DNA from: Coniferiporia sulphurascens
Taxonomy: Eukaryota; Basidiomycota; Agaricomycetes; Hymenochaetales; Hymenochaetaceae
Direction of reading: 5' to 3'
Length of the DNA: 64,000 bases
NCBI GenBank assembly: GCA_002794785.1
Contig: NBBA01000023.1
Location: 186,001-250,000 of the forward strand
The position numbers were made by a program, and so were the translations under genes. The notes beneath the pieces were generated by a model, which saw nothing but the letters and a program-made list of their open reading frames with translations, was not told the origin of the DNA and did not search any database. This document shows positions 28,758-39,943 of this stretch, one piece after another; position 1 is the first letter of the stretch, and each line of letters begins with the position of its first letter.

Positions 28758-31463
28758 TAGAGACAATCTCTATCCTGCAGTGGAACGCCACCCGCTCTCT
28801 AGCGGCAATACATTCCCTAATCCCTGTCCTTACAACTGACCCCTCCCCCCCACACCTAATTCTTATACAGGAACCCCCCTGGTATCAAATAGGTCTGCAA
28901 CCATCACTCACTGACCCGACCAGCACCCCAGTCCTCAATGTCCCCACCATCCCGGGCTACATTCCCGTCTTACCACCAGAGGTTTGCCCTCGGGTAGTGA
29001 CATATGTATCCAGGGCCCTCCCTCCCACCTCCTGGTCGATCCTCGGAGCCGCATCCTATGGCACTGATGTCCTGACAGTGGAAGTACGATCCCAACTCAC
29101 CCTCTGGGTGTGCAACTACTACGGCATGCACCCCCCGGATTGTGAGAACACCTCCCCTCAGTACCCCGGTGAGTCCTTCCTATTCTCACTCCCCTCGGCA
29201 CTAGTCACCACTCTACTTGTGGCAGGCAACTTCAACCGCTGCCACCACACATGGTCCGATTTCCCTGTCCCATGGGGGAGGACTTGGGGGCTCAACCCCT
29301 TGATGACTTCTTCTGTGGTCATGGCCTTGCGCCTGCCCACCTCCCTGACTCTGACTCAAGACCCGACGGTAACCACCGCTGGTGTCCCATTGACATGATC
29401 TGGGCCCCACCCGCAGTCAACCCAGACTCTATTCTAGACTCGGGCTCCTCCAACCCCTCACCTCTGTCTGACCACGCCATGTTACAGTGGATGGTGCCAT
29501 CTCGACCCCCCCCCCCCCCCCGGTCCTAAAGACACACCGGCTACTTACAGCCAACAAGGAGAAGTGGACCGAAATAGCCTTCCCTCTCCTCGAAACAGCC
29601 TTTGGTCTTCCAGGGCACAACACCCATGCCCTGGACATCAAAGTGAAAGCGATCCTCGAATCCATGGTCGCCACCTTACAGCAATTCACCCGCATCCCAA
29701 AGCCATCAAAAACGGAGGTCCCATGGTGGTCACCACACTGCAAGACCCTCCTATCTGCTATTACAACAGCAACCACCCCCCTCCAGCATGCAGCAGCAAG
29801 AAGAGCCTTCAAAAGGGGCATTAGGACGGCCAAACGACAGTTCTATGCCAACCAGGCATTGGAAGCAGACGCCTCCAACATCTGGAACTGGGCCAAGCGT
29901 GGCCTAGGCAATCGACCCACCCCCATCCCATTGCTGAAACGGCGAGACGGCACCTTCACCCAGATGGACGAGGAGAAAGGTGAGCTCTTCCGTGAAACCT
30001 TCTTCATGCCTCCCCCACCCCAGGTGGCGGCCAACACCCCACCGCCACCACCCCAACCAGCTGCCCCACCTATACTCCTCTCAGAGCTTATGGGGGCACT
30101 GTCCGACACATCCAACCTGTCAGCTCTGGGCCTCTCAGGAATAGGTTACTGCCCCCTGAAATGGGTGGTGGATGCCTACCCTGACGAGATTCTCACACTT
30201 TTCAATGACTGTCTGTGTTTGGGGCACCACCCCGAATGCTGGCGGGCGGCAAAGGTGGTAATGCTCCGAAAGCCAAACAAGAAGGATCCCTTCTTGCCAC
30301 GATCATACCGGCCCATCACCCTCGAGGAGACCCTAGGGAAACTCCTCGAAAAAGTTATTGCTAACAGGCTCCAGTACCTCGCGAACATGAGGGACTGGCT
30401 GCCACCTAACCAATATGGGGGACACCAGGGCCATTCGGTCTATGACGCCGCCCAACACCTTTTACAGATTGCGGAATGCGCCCACTCAGAGGGCCGTGTA
30501 TGCTCGGTCTTTGCGGTCGACATACAAGGTTTCTTCGACTCGGTGCACCCACAGCTCCTCCACCAACAATTGCAGGATCTCGGTTGCGCCCCTGACATGG
30601 CCAACTGGTGCCTATCCTTCATGACAGATCGGCAGGTAGCCGTTGCATTCGACAGCACCACCCTCCCAACTGCCCCAAAACCCGACCTCGGCACCCCCCA
30701 GGGATCGCCAGTCTCTCCCATCCTATCAACCATATTTGCAGGGGTAGTCCTCCGGCGCTTTCACCAAGCCGGCACCACCGCCCTTGCATATGTTGATGAC
30801 CACTTACTTATCTGCGTAGGACCCTCAGTAGTATCCAACTGCCGCAAGCTTGCACGTGCCTACCAACAACTCGACACTCTCTTCGGCACCATCGGTCTCA
30901 ACATCAAAGCTGCCAAGACAGAGTGCCTCCACTTCCACCCACCCTGGCAACACACCGGCTATAATGGCTGGGACACTGCCAGGGTTCAGGTGGACCCCAA
31001 TACACTTATCCGCCCCTCAATCCCACTTCGATGGTTAGGGATATGGTGGGACCCCGGCCTCTCCTTCAAGCCCCATGTCGAGTGAATGCGCTCCAAGGGG
31101 CTCTCCACCCTCGCCACACTCCGCATCCTGGGCAACACCCAATGCGGCATATCGGCCCTACTACTATGCCGCCTATACACCTCCTGCGTCCGCTCCATCC
31201 TTTCATGGGGAGCACCAGTATGGTACCATGGCTGCCGCCAAAAAACCCTGGTAAACCGCCTACAGGCTGTGCAAAACACGGCCTGCCGGTGGATCCTAGG
31301 TGTCTACCAAGGCGCCTCCCCCCACTCCACTAATTTCTTATGCTCCGTTCCCCCTCTCTCTTTCTATTTCGAATATATAAAGACTACCCATTCTCTTCGC
31401 CTCTGGTGCACCCCTCACTCTATTGGCCGTAAACTTTTTAAAAATGTAGCTAACAGACCCTTC
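28754..31463 (+). pseudogene. LINE ORF2 endonuclease and RT (copy 10)
   Basis: It starts MIETISILQWNATRS at 28754. The endonuclease block has LILIQEPPWYQ, NYYGMHPPD and GNFNRCHHTW (Asn for Asp). A frameshift near 29270 and a C14 run at 29508-29521 disturb the middle. The 532-residue frame 29487-31085 is then clean: KPNKKDPFLP, AVDIQGFFDSV, GTPQGSPVSPIL and YVDDHLLICVGP are intact, making this one of the best-preserved RT domains here. A CGA-to-TGA stop at 31083-31085 separates the thumb. The RNase H is missing. Confidence 0.8.
28756..28774 (+). promoter_or_regulatory. Start-codon hairpin of ORF2, copy 10
   Basis: GATAGAGACAATCTCTATC forms an 8 bp stem starting at the G of the ORF2 ATG. Relative to subfamily A the outermost pair is G-C instead of A-T, a compensatory change. 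Confidence 0.65.
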
Positions 31464-31517
31464 TTTTTTTTTTTTTTTTTTTAAATTATTCCTGCAGTAT
31501 TACATAATTACAAGCTG

Positions 31518-31534
31518 CCCCCCCAAAGGGGGGG
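31518..31534 (-). promoter_or_regulatory. 3'-terminal hairpin of LINE copy 11
   Basis: Seven C, AAA, seven G. Confidence 0.7.
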
Positions 31535-31782
31535 CCCTAACTACATAACAACGGAGGCGCCCGTCATCGCACAACGTGTGAAACTGGGCGGGAGCCCTGC
31601 TCCCCAAAGGGTGCCAAGGTGGGAAGGGCCCCTATTAATGAGAAGAGGAGGAGAAGGAGAGAGGAATACATATCGCTACGACTAAACCAAGCGGGTGAGG
31701 GCAGGTAAAGGGGGTAACTTAGAATAGGAAAGGGAGGGCGAGAGCGCCGGCTGGGACATACACAGGAGAGTCCGAAAGGCGG

Positions 31783-31956
31783 TCACAGAATAGAGGGAAG
31801 GGGGGGAAGCACACCTGAAAGCTCCAAGAGAGCCGGGTCCGGGTCCTGGGAATGGGGTCCAAGCATACGACTCATGTATTCCTGGAGGAGGTCCAAGTCC
31901 ATATCTTTGTCGGTCGGGTGTCCCTCCAGCTCCATCGAGGCGAAGGCCAGGTGGAT
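31783..31956 (-). pseudogene. ORF2 C-terminal stub (copy 11)
   Basis: It encodes about 58 residues including ...MELEGHPTDKDMDLDLLQEYMSRML and the end LPSIL. It corresponds to the extreme C-terminus of ORF2 only. Confidence 0.65.
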
Positions 31957-31986
31957 CATCCTTCTTGACCAGTAACCACCACCATC
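31957..31986 (+). promoter_or_regulatory. 5' terminal block of LINE copy 12
   Basis: Same CATCCTTCTTGACCAG start as copies 4, 5 and 17, although this is subfamily B. Confidence 0.55.
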
Positions 31987-32014
31987 GACTAGTGTGGGCA
32001 GCTAAAACTCCCCC

Positions 32015-34066
32015 ATGTCGAACCCAGGTGACTACAGGAACACTCTTCATTGTACAAACCGAACCAACCCCCCACCCACCCCATCGGCCAATGCCGATCC
32101 AGACCGGGTTGCCAGGATGGCCGCCAACTGGGCCTCCGCCGGCGCCGCAAGGTACAATATGGCCGCACCAACCACCCCCAATAACAACCCCCCCCTAGAC
32201 CAGACGTCCTCCCCAGACGTACTCGCCCCTTCCCCAGCCATTGTCGACTCCCAAATGATCTCCGCCTACGACTTCACCACCCAAGTGCGTGCGGAATCAA
32301 GGGCAGCATCCCACATCGGCTCCCCAGCTGCCTTGGTAGGGTCGACACATGGTTCCATTGAAACAGGTGAAACAGCCCCAGGAATGGTGGTTGACCCCCA
32401 TACCCCCCCTCAACAGGTAGGAGGCACAAGCCTTGAGTGGAAACGCTCCTCTGCCACCATGTCACCTCTCACCCCAAGAGGACCCCCCGCACGACAACAT
32501 GAACAGTACACTGCAGGGTTCATGTACTCCCTCACCCACACCTTGGACGATTTCGACCAGCAAACCAGGGATGCCAACACCGAGATGATCGACATCAAGG
32601 CTGTGCAATTTTTGGGCGACCTCTTCTGGAACGTTCAACAGACACTGGCAAATATAGAGCAAGACAGGACATACCCCGACCACATCATTCACCGCAATGC
32701 GGTGATGGCCTACAACTTTGCGAGGGAGGGGGCGGTAATAGCCCTCCCGGAACCCTTCGCCCCAGCTTGCCCCCCCCAAAGGGCCCCGGCCACCACCGGG
32801 ACCCCAGGCACCGCCCCCGTGACCCCAGAAATGAGGGCACTGACAGATGCAGTCAAGTGCCTGACAACTGATGTAGATTCCATTTCACATCAGATGGCCT
32901 CCATCAGCTCTAGGCCCGCCCCCCGTCAACAGCAACAACAACAACAACAACAGCAACCCGCCCCACAGGCCGCCACCCAGGCCGCCCCCACCTCCTATGC
33001 GCAAGTCGCTACAGCTGCAGCCCCCCCAACAACCAGCAACCCATCTCTGGTGGCCCCAGCCGCTGGAGCAGTCATCAACCCAGTGCAGAAAAAGAAGAAA
33101 CGCCAGAGGAAGGTGCCGCCACCACCCACAATGTATGCCAAGGACCCAACCTTGGTCCTCACCCCCACAGTCGGCATTCGGGCTGAGAACCAGAAGTCAG
33201 CAATGGCCCTAACAAAAACGTCCCGTGAGTTCTTCGCTTCCCTCCCCACTGCAGACCAAGTCCCGGTCCTGTCCTCCTCCTACAACATAAAGGGGAACAT
33301 TGTGACTACTTTTGCGGTGCGCCCATCCTCGGCTAACCCGACCATGGAAATGATCATTGATCGTCACTCCATGGCCTATGCCTCCCATATGCGCACAGAG
33401 TGCATTGCGGCGGGAATTAACATCCCAGCCACATTTTCCCTAACCCCCTCCAGAGTCCGCCCCAGGTCTGCACTATGCATCTCCATGGTGCCCTGCAAGG
33501 ACTTTCTGTTCGGCCAAAACGGACACACCATAAACAAGAAGGCCCTCATGGCTGAAATCCGGCACAACCCGGCACTCCGCAACCTCGACTTTGTAGTCAC
33601 CCCTCACTTCGCTGCCACCGAGGATCACCTGCCGGCACTCGACAGATGCCCAGTGGTATTCTCCTTCGTCGACCCCGATGGTTCCATCCGTGAGCGCCTC
33701 CTCAAGAGGCCATGTGTCTGGATGTTCAGATCCACCCTCTGCCTCTCAGTCCCACCCGTCCGCCCCACCCTCACACAATGTGAACGGTGCCAGGGCCTCG
33801 GCCACGGAACCAAGGGCTGCCGAGCCCAGCCATGCTGCGCTGACTGCGTGGGAGCTCACCTCTCCTGCAACCACCGCAAATCGTGCACCCACTGCACAAC
33901 GGACGCAGTGCCAGAAGGCGACACATGCCCACACCCCCGCCTCTGCAACAACTGCAAGGGCGACCACCCCGCCACCCTGCCGGCCTGCCCCAAGAAGAGG
34001 CGTTACTGCCAAATTGAAGAGGCCCTCGCTGCCGACCCTACTGACGACCAGATGGAGGAAATATGA
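32015..34066 (+). CDS. LINE ORF1, Gag-like RNA-binding protein, intact (683 aa)
   Basis: It is the only complete ORF1 in the window. The ATG at 32015 follows a 58-base 5' UTR and matches the start in copies 4, 5 and 17 (MSN...YRN). Order: variable N-terminus; conserved block FMYSLTHTLDDFDQQ and GDLFWNVQQTLANIEQD (residues about 170-220); glutamine run at about 304-315; basic KKKKRQRK near 360; a conserved fold with SLPTADQVPVL, a histidine-bearing DRHSMAYASHM segment and ISMVPCKDFLFGQNG; then knuckles CERCQGLGHGTKGC (from 589), CADC...CTHC and CNNCKGDHPATLPAC (644-658). It should coat the element RNA and assist target priming. Whether it is expressed is unknown. Confidence 0.85.
   Translation: MSNPGDYRNTLHCTNRTNPPPTPSANADPDRVARMAANWASAGAARYNMAAPTTPNNNPPLDQTSSPDVLAPSPAIVDSQMISAYDFTTQVRAESRAASHIGSPAALVGSTHGSIETGETAPGMVVDPHTPPQQVGGTSLEWKRSSATMSPLTPRGPPARQHEQYTAGFMYSLTHTLDDFDQQTRDANTEMIDIKAVQFLGDLFWNVQQTLANIEQDRTYPDHIIHRNAVMAYNFAREGAVIALPEPFAPACPPQRAPATTGTPGTAPVTPEMRALTDAVKCLTTDVDSISHQMASISSRPAPRQQQQQQQQQQPAPQAATQAAPTSYAQVATAAAPPTTSNPSLVAPAAGAVINPVQKKKKRQRKVPPPPTMYAKDPTLVLTPTVGIRAENQKSAMALTKTSREFFASLPTADQVPVLSSSYNIKGNIVTTFAVRPSSANPTMEMIIDRHSMAYASHMRTECIAAGINIPATFSLTPSRVRPRSALCISMVPCKDFLFGQNGHTINKKALMAEIRHNPALRNLDFVVTPHFAATEDHLPALDRCPVVFSFVDPDGSIRERLLKRPCVWMFRSTLCLSVPPVRPTLTQCERCQGLGHGTKGCRAQPCCADCVGAHLSCNHRKSCTHCTTDAVPEGDTCPHPRLCNNCKGDHPATLPACPKKRRYCQIEEALAADPTDDQMEEI
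32926..32956 (+). repeat. CAA/CAG microsatellite coding polyglutamine in ORF1
   Basis: CAACAGCAACAACAAC-type repeat coding about 11 Gln. The equivalent tracts at about 475-500, 3012-3042 and 63608-63640 differ in length. Confidence 0.75.
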
Positions 34067-37000
34067 TAGAGATGATCTCTGTCTTGCAGTGGAACGCTGC
34101 CCGCTCCCTAGCGGCAATACATTCCCTAATCCCTGTCCTTACAACTGACCCCTCCCCCCCACACCTAATTCTTATTCAGGAACCCCCCTGGTACCAAATA
34201 GGTCTGCAACCATCACTCACCGACCCAACCGGCACCCTGATTTGCAACATCCCCACCATCCTGGGCTACACACCAGTCCTACCACCAGAGGCTTGTCCTC
34301 GGGTAGTCACGTATGTATCCAGGGCCCTCCCCCCCACCTCTTGGTTGATCCTCGGAGCCGCATCCTATGGCACTGATGTACTGATGGTGGAGGTACGATC
34401 CCAACTCACCCTCTGGGTGTGCAACTACTACAGCATGCACCCCCCGGACAGAGAGAATGCCTCCCCCCAGTACCCCGGTGAGTCCTTTTTATTCTCACTC
34501 CCCTCGGTGCTAGCCACCACTCTACTCGTGGTGGGCAACTTCAACTGTCACCACCACACGTGGTCCGATTTCTCCATCCCACGATGGGACGACTTGGGGG
34601 CACAACCCCTCGATGACTTCTTCTGCGGGCATGGCCTTTCGCCTGCTCACCTTCCTGACTCTGATTCATGACCCGATGGTAACCGCCATCGGTGTCCCAT
34701 TGACATGATCTGGGCCCCACCCGCGGTCAACCTGGACTCGATTTTAGACTCGGGCTCCTCCGACCCCTCACCACTGTCCGACCACGCCATGCTGCGCTGG
34801 TCGGTGCCATATCGACTCCCCCCTCCTGTCCTAAAGACATGCCAGCTTCTTCCGGCCGACAAAGAGGAATGGACCGAAATAGCCTTCCCTCTCCTCAAAA
34901 CAGCCTTCGGTCTCCCGGGGCACAGCACCCATACCCTGGACATCAAAGCTAAAGCGGTTATCGACTCCATGGTCGCTGCCCTCCAGCCATTCACCCGCTT
35001 ATCAAAGCCATCAAAAACGGAAGTCCCATGGTGGTCACCCCACTGCAAGACCCTCTTATCTGCCATTACAATGGCAACCACCCCCCTTCAGCGTGCATCA
35101 GCAAGAAGAGCCTTTAAAAGAGGCGTCAGGACGGCAAAACGACAGTTCTACGCCAACCAGGCATTGGAAGCAGACGCCTCCAACATCTGGAACTGGGCCA
35201 AGCGTGGCCTAGGCAACCGACCCACCCCCATCCCATCGCTGAAAAAGTGAGATGGTACCTTCACCCAAATGGACAAGGAGAAAGGTGAGCTCTTCTGCGA
35301 AACTTTCTTCATGCCCCCCCCACCCAGAGCAGCGGCCAACACCCCACCGCCACCACCACAACCAGCTGCCCCGCCCATACTCCTTTCGGAGCTTATGGGG
35401 GCACTGTCCGACACATCCAACTTGTCAGCGCCAGGCCTCTCAGGAATAGGGTACCGCCCCCTGAAATGGGTCGTGGACACCTACCCTGACGAGATTCTTA
35501 CACTTTTCAATGACTGCTTGCGTTTGGGGCACCACCCCGAGTGCTGGCGGGCAGCAAAGGTGGTAATGCTCAGGAAGCCAAACAAGAAGGACCCCTTTTC
35601 GCCACAGTCATACTGGCCCATCACCCTCGAGGAAACCCTAGGGAAACTCCTCGAAAAAGTTATTGCTAACAGGCTCCAGTACCTCGCAAATATGAGGGAC
35701 TGGCTGCCACCCAACCAATACGGTGGACACCAAGGCCATTTGGTCTATGATGCCGCCCAACACCTCTTACAGATCGCGGAATGCACCCACTCAGAGGGCC
35801 TTGTGTGCTCGGTCCTTGCAGTCAACATTCAGGGCTTCTTCGACTCGGTACACCCACGACTCCTCCACCGACAACTGTTAGACCTCGGCTGCACCCCAGA
35901 CATGGCCAACTGGTGTCTGTCTTTCATGATGGACCAGCAGGTAGCTGTCACTTTCGACGGCACCACCCTCCCGACCACCCCTAAACCCGACCTTGGCACC
36001 CCCCAGGGATCGCCAGTCTCTCCCATCCTGTCAACAATATTCGCAGGGGTGGTCCTCCAGCGCTTTCACCAAGCCAGCACCACTGCCCTAGCATACATTG
36101 ATGACCACTTACTAATATGTGTAGGACCTTCAGTGGCATCCAACTGCCACGAGCTCGCACACGCCTACCAACAACTCGACACCCTCTTTGGCACCATTGG
36201 TCTCAACATTGAAGCCGCCAAGACAGAGTGCCTCCATTTCCACCCCCCTCAGCGACACACAGGCTACAATGGCTGGGACACCGCCGGCATACAGGTCGAC
36301 CCCAACACCCTCATCCGCCCCTCAATCCCACTCAGGTGGCTGGGGATATGGTGGGACCCAGGCCTCTCCTTCAAGCCCCACGTTGAGCAAATGCGCTCCA
36401 AGGGGCTCTCCACCCTCGCCACACTACGCATCCTGGGTAACACCCAACGCGGCATATCGGCCCTCCTACTCCGCCGCCTATACACCTCCTGTGTTCGCTC
36501 AGTACTTTCATGGGGAGCACCAGTATGGTACCATGGCCGCTGCCAAAAAACACTGATAAACCGCCTCCAGGCTGTACAAAACATGGCCTGCCACTGGATC
36601 CTGGGCGTCTTCAAAGGTGCCTCCCCCCATTCCACTAATTTCCTTTGCTCCATTCCCCCTCTTTCATTCTATTTCGAATATATAAAGACTACCCATTCTC
36701 TTTGCCTCTGGTGCACCCCTCACTCTATTGGTCAAAAAATTTTTAAAAACATAGCTAACAGACCCTTCTCCCTTTCTCTGCAGGTCCGAGCCCCCTGGGT
36801 TCAACAGGTCCCTGCATACACACATCCCCCATGGATGGACCCACTGGCCTTCATGAAGGGTAGAGTCCAGTTTACCACCCCCATCACCCCGGTTAGCGCG
36901 GACACCCGGAAGTCGTTCGTAACAGCCACTCGCCAACTAGGCTCCACCCCCCATGTCCAGGTCTTCACCGACGGCTCCTGCATAGACAATAAGTCGGGTT

Positions 37001-38060
37001 CGGCCATCTGTGCAATGCTGGGCAACACTCGTCTCTGGTCACGCTGACTGGAGTCCCCCACCTGCGCCACAGCCACAGACGCCGAGGAGTTCTCCCTCAC
37101 TACGGCCCCGGGCTGGGTAGCACACCGTCTCCCATCGCAACTGCATGTCGCATTGGACATCTTCTTTCTGTCCGATTCGCTGACTGCTCTCCACCTTTTC
37201 TGAACTTGGGCCACCGCTCCTGGCACCCACCTCCTCCACATCTGGAAAGCAGGTGTGGAGACTCTGCTGGATTCGTACCCCCAACTCACCGTCCATTTCA
37301 TATGGTGCCCCGGACACTCGGACATCCCCGGAAATGAATGGGCTGACACAGAAGCAAAGCTGGCGACTGAGCTCCCCCATCTGACCTAAAACCCTCCACC
37401 TCCGCACTAAAAGAAGTGGCCGTCTGCACCCTCATGGAACAATGGACACTCTCACTAGCCTGCCCCCTTGCCTCAACCGCCGATAAGTACCTGGCAGTCC
37501 ATGGCCTACCATCATGCCGACCTCGAAAGCTCCTGATGCATTCGGTCGACCACCCACGCAGCGAGCTATCCGCAGTCGCACAGGTCCTCTGCCATGCTGG
37601 TCCCTATGGGGGATACTGGCTGAGTTTTGACTCAGCCTACCACCGCAGGCACGGCCTGATCTCGCACTGCAGATGGCACAACCACCCCCCATGGCCAGCA
37701 CAGTCAACCGCCCACATCCTTGGCAGCTGTAGCACCTTCCACCCATGGATACAACACATGTGGCCACCTCGGGACCCTCTCCCAGTCCACCACTCAGAGT
37801 GGGCTGATGAAAACTGCCTCCCGGTTCTGTGCCGCTGGCTAAAGCTAACAGGGCACCTTAACCACCTCTCTGACCACGCCGCAGGCGCCATCCGACTGTC
37901 TTTCGCAGCGATGGACCTGAACGGACACCCCACCGATGAGGATATGGACTTGGACCTCCTACAGGAATACATGCGTCGTATGCTCAGACCATGAACCCAG
38001 GACTCGGACCCAGCCCTTTTGGAGCTTTCAGGTACACTTCCTCCCTTCCCACTCGAGTAA
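34063..38060 (+). pseudogene. LINE ORF2 of copy 12: endonuclease, RT, RNase H, nearly complete
   Basis: It starts MIEMISVLQWNAARS. The endonuclease has LILIQEPPWYQ and NYYSMHPPD but GNFN for GDFN. RT motifs in frame 35269-37047 are KPNKKDPFSP, AVNIQGFFDSV (Asn replaces the first catalytic Asp), GTPQGSPVSPIL and YIDDHLL. RNase H starts HVQVFTDGSCIDNKSG near 36960. Stops: 34669-34671, 35248-35250, 37045-37047, about 37202 and 37992, all TGA where relatives read CGA. A one-base loss near 37380 shifts the frame. The natural end is LPPFPLE, stop 38058-38060. Both catalytic substitutions indicate long inactivity despite the intact ORF1. Confidence 0.8.
34065..34083 (+). promoter_or_regulatory. Start-codon hairpin of ORF2, copy 12
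   Basis: GATAGAGATGATCTCTGTC pairs over 8 positions with one T-G wobble. It begins at the G of the ORF2 ATG, and ORF1 stop and ORF2 start overlap as ATGA (34063-34066). Confidence 0.6.
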
Positions 38061-38311
38061 AGCCTGCCTTTCGGAACCCCACATGATACGTCTCGGCCGG
38101 CGCCCTTGCCCCCCCTTTCCACTTCTAAGCTTCCTACTTTAACCTGCCCTCAACTGCTTGGTTTGTTCGTAGTGATATGTATCCCTCCTTCTTGCAGTTT
38201 CTCTTACTAAATAGGGGCTCTTCACACTTCGGCACCCCTCAGGGAGCAGAGCCCCCACCCAGTTTGGTGCGATGCGCCATGACGGGTGCCTCCGTTGTTA
38301 TGTAGTTAGGG
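38061..38311 (+). other. 3' UTR of LINE copy 12
   Basis: C/T-rich 3' UTR with the shared GTTGTTATGTAGTTAGGG segment before the hairpin. Confidence 0.7.
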
Positions 38312-38328
38312 CCCCCCCTTTGGGGGGG
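38312..38328 (+). promoter_or_regulatory. 3'-terminal hairpin of LINE copy 12
   Basis: CCCCCCCTTTGGGGGGG, then TGTAATTATGTAATACTG and the tail. Confidence 0.7.
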
Positions 38329-38385
38329 CAGCTTGTAATTATGTAATACTGCAGGAATAATAATAAAAAATAAAAAAAATAAAAA

Positions 38386-39246
38386 TGGCCGGCACCAAAA
38401 AACTTTAGTAAGCCACCTGCAGGCTGTGCAAAACACAGCATGCAGATGGATTCTCGGTGTCTACAAAGGTGCCTCCCCTTTCTCTACAAATTTCCTTTGT
38501 TCCCTTCCCCCCCTTTCTTATTATTTTGAATATGCTAAGACTCTCCACTCTCTGCACCTATGGCACACCCTGCACTCTGTCAGTAGAAAATGTTTTTATA
38601 AAAAAGTAACTAACCACCCCTTTACCACTTCTCTGCAGGTCCGGGTCCCTCGGGTTCAACTGGTCCCTGCATACACTCATCCCCCATGGACGGATCCTCT
38701 GGCATTTACAAATGGTCGAGTTTCGTTTGCCTCTCCTATCACTCCGGTCAGCAAAGACACCCGTGAGGAATTCGTGGAAGCCGCGCACTCCCTGAGCACC
38801 CTCCCCCACCTCCAGGTCTTCACCAATGGCTCACACATGGGCACGAAGTCTGGATCAGTGGTCTGTGCCATGCAGGGCATCACCTGTCTGAAGTCGCACC
38901 GACTAGCCTCCCCCACTTGTGCCACCACCATGGACGCAGATATTTTCTCCCTCACTTCTGCCCCAATGTGGGCCGCACACCACCTCCAGGAGCTACCGCC
39001 TGTCACATCAGATATCTTCTTCCTGTCTGATTCGCTGACGGCTCTTCACCTTATCCGCACATGGGTGCCAGCCCCAGGCGCCCACCTCCTTCATCAATGG
39101 AAGGCAGGGGTCCAGACTCTCCTGGACTCATACCCGGATCTTTCTGTTCACTTCGTCTGGTGCCCGGGTCACTCGGACATCCCCGGGAATGAATGGGCCA
39201 ATAGCAAGGCCAAGTTTGCCACAAACCTACCCCCATCTTCCCTCGC
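38386..39246 (+). mobile_element. LINE copy 13, left part (subfamily A), 5'-truncated
   Basis: It begins after the RT core (sense ATGGCCGGCACC) immediately after the tail of copy 12. At 39246 it is interrupted by a solo LTR and resumes at 40073. Confidence 0.85.
38386..39246 (+). pseudogene. LINE ORF2 RNase H region, left part (copy 13)
   Basis: Open frame 38426-39246 (and through the LTR junction) encodes FEYAKTLHSLHLW, LPHLQVFTNGSHMGTKSG (Asn at the first catalytic Asp), DADIFSL, SDSLTALHLI, WCPGHSDIPGNEWANSKAK (last Asp to Asn). Two active-site losses. It is interrupted at PPSSLA by the LTR. Confidence 0.8.
39242..39246. repeat. TSD, left, of the solo LTR
   Basis: CTCGC before TGTTACA. 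Confidence 0.85.
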
Positions 39247-39609
39247 TGTTACAATTTTCCTTTACTTCCTCTTATTGCGCTGACTCACTTCCTCTTCGTC
39301 ATCATCAGTCAGTGCAACTCCCCCATTTCTCTCCTTCATTCATCCTTATTCACCTTCCACCATAAGACGCCATGATGATGCCATATCGCACCATCATGAC
39401 GTGATTTGCTTACTGATACCTTCAACTGTATTACCAAGACCTTCCTTGGGTTTCCATGACCTTCCATAGTATTAAATAAATATAATGAACGATACAAATA
39501 TAGACATGGTCATATGAACAACCACCTTAGTAAGTAAACAATAACGCAACGATAACGCCATACAATATAGGAGCTAGATAGTTATAGTAATACTAGCCCA
39601 CGGAACGTG

Positions 39610-39617
39610 TATATAAG
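39610..39617 (+). promoter_or_regulatory. TATA box of the solo LTR
   Basis: TATATAAG followed by GGGGAGCTGG. It is the only clear TATA element in the LTR, about 360 bases from its start. Confidence 0.55.
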
Positions 39618-39943
39618 GGGAGCTGGTCTCGCCCTAGAAATACATCGGTTTACGCTGATAACCCACCTTGCCTGAACACTACCACTGCACCTCATCGTCT
39701 ACCACAACGTGCATAGATTTTAAGACATAGCCATGTAAATGACCTTATACAAGACCCTACAGTAGCAAACACATAGAGTAGCATATAAGCATGTAACATT
39801 GGTAGCACAAGTCCTAAGCTTGTGCTCTTTGTTCATACAAGCCCATTATATGCGCCTCAGTGCCCTCTGTGTGCTCCACTTCACCATCTGGCACTTCGTT
39901 GTAACCCGACACCTCTAAGAAGCTTACCGCATCCACATCGCCG

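Larger units (their letters stand above)
28173..31463 (+). mobile_element. LINE copy 10, ORF1 end to RT (subfamily B)
   Basis: It starts in the ORF1 RNA-binding region (CCATGGTGCCATGC) and ends after RT at ACAGACCCTTC, where a minus-strand poly(T) tail (copy 11) begins. With copy 9 it has the geometry of a twin-primed insertion: inverted 5' part, then 3' part, with a gap between. No TSD is visible at 31463. Confidence 0.8.
31464..31956 (-). mobile_element. LINE copy 11, short 3' end fragment (subfamily A)
   Basis: Poly(T) tail (31464-31482), hairpin, 3' UTR and the last 170 bases of ORF2 (end at about 31783). It stops at 31956, where copy 12 starts head to head. Confidence 0.8.
31957..38385 (+). 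mobile_element. LINE copy 12, full-length (subfamily B)
   Basis: It is a 6.4 kb copy with the 5' block at 31957, intact ORF1, near-complete ORF2, 3' UTR, hairpin (38312-38328) and A-rich tail to about 38385. The flanks (GGTGGAT and TGGCCGGCAC) show no TSD. The left neighbour is minus-strand copy 11, the right is plus-strand copy 13. ORF2 has at least four CGA-to-TGA stops and one frameshift but no large deletion. Confidence 0.9.

Noticed and set aside
29168..29178. GGTGAGTCC and, further on, TTTCTCTGCAGGT sequences in ORF2 that look like splice sites
   Set aside because: The reading frame and homology run through them in every copy (for example 35269-37047 reads across TTTCTCTGCAGGTCC), so no intron is needed.
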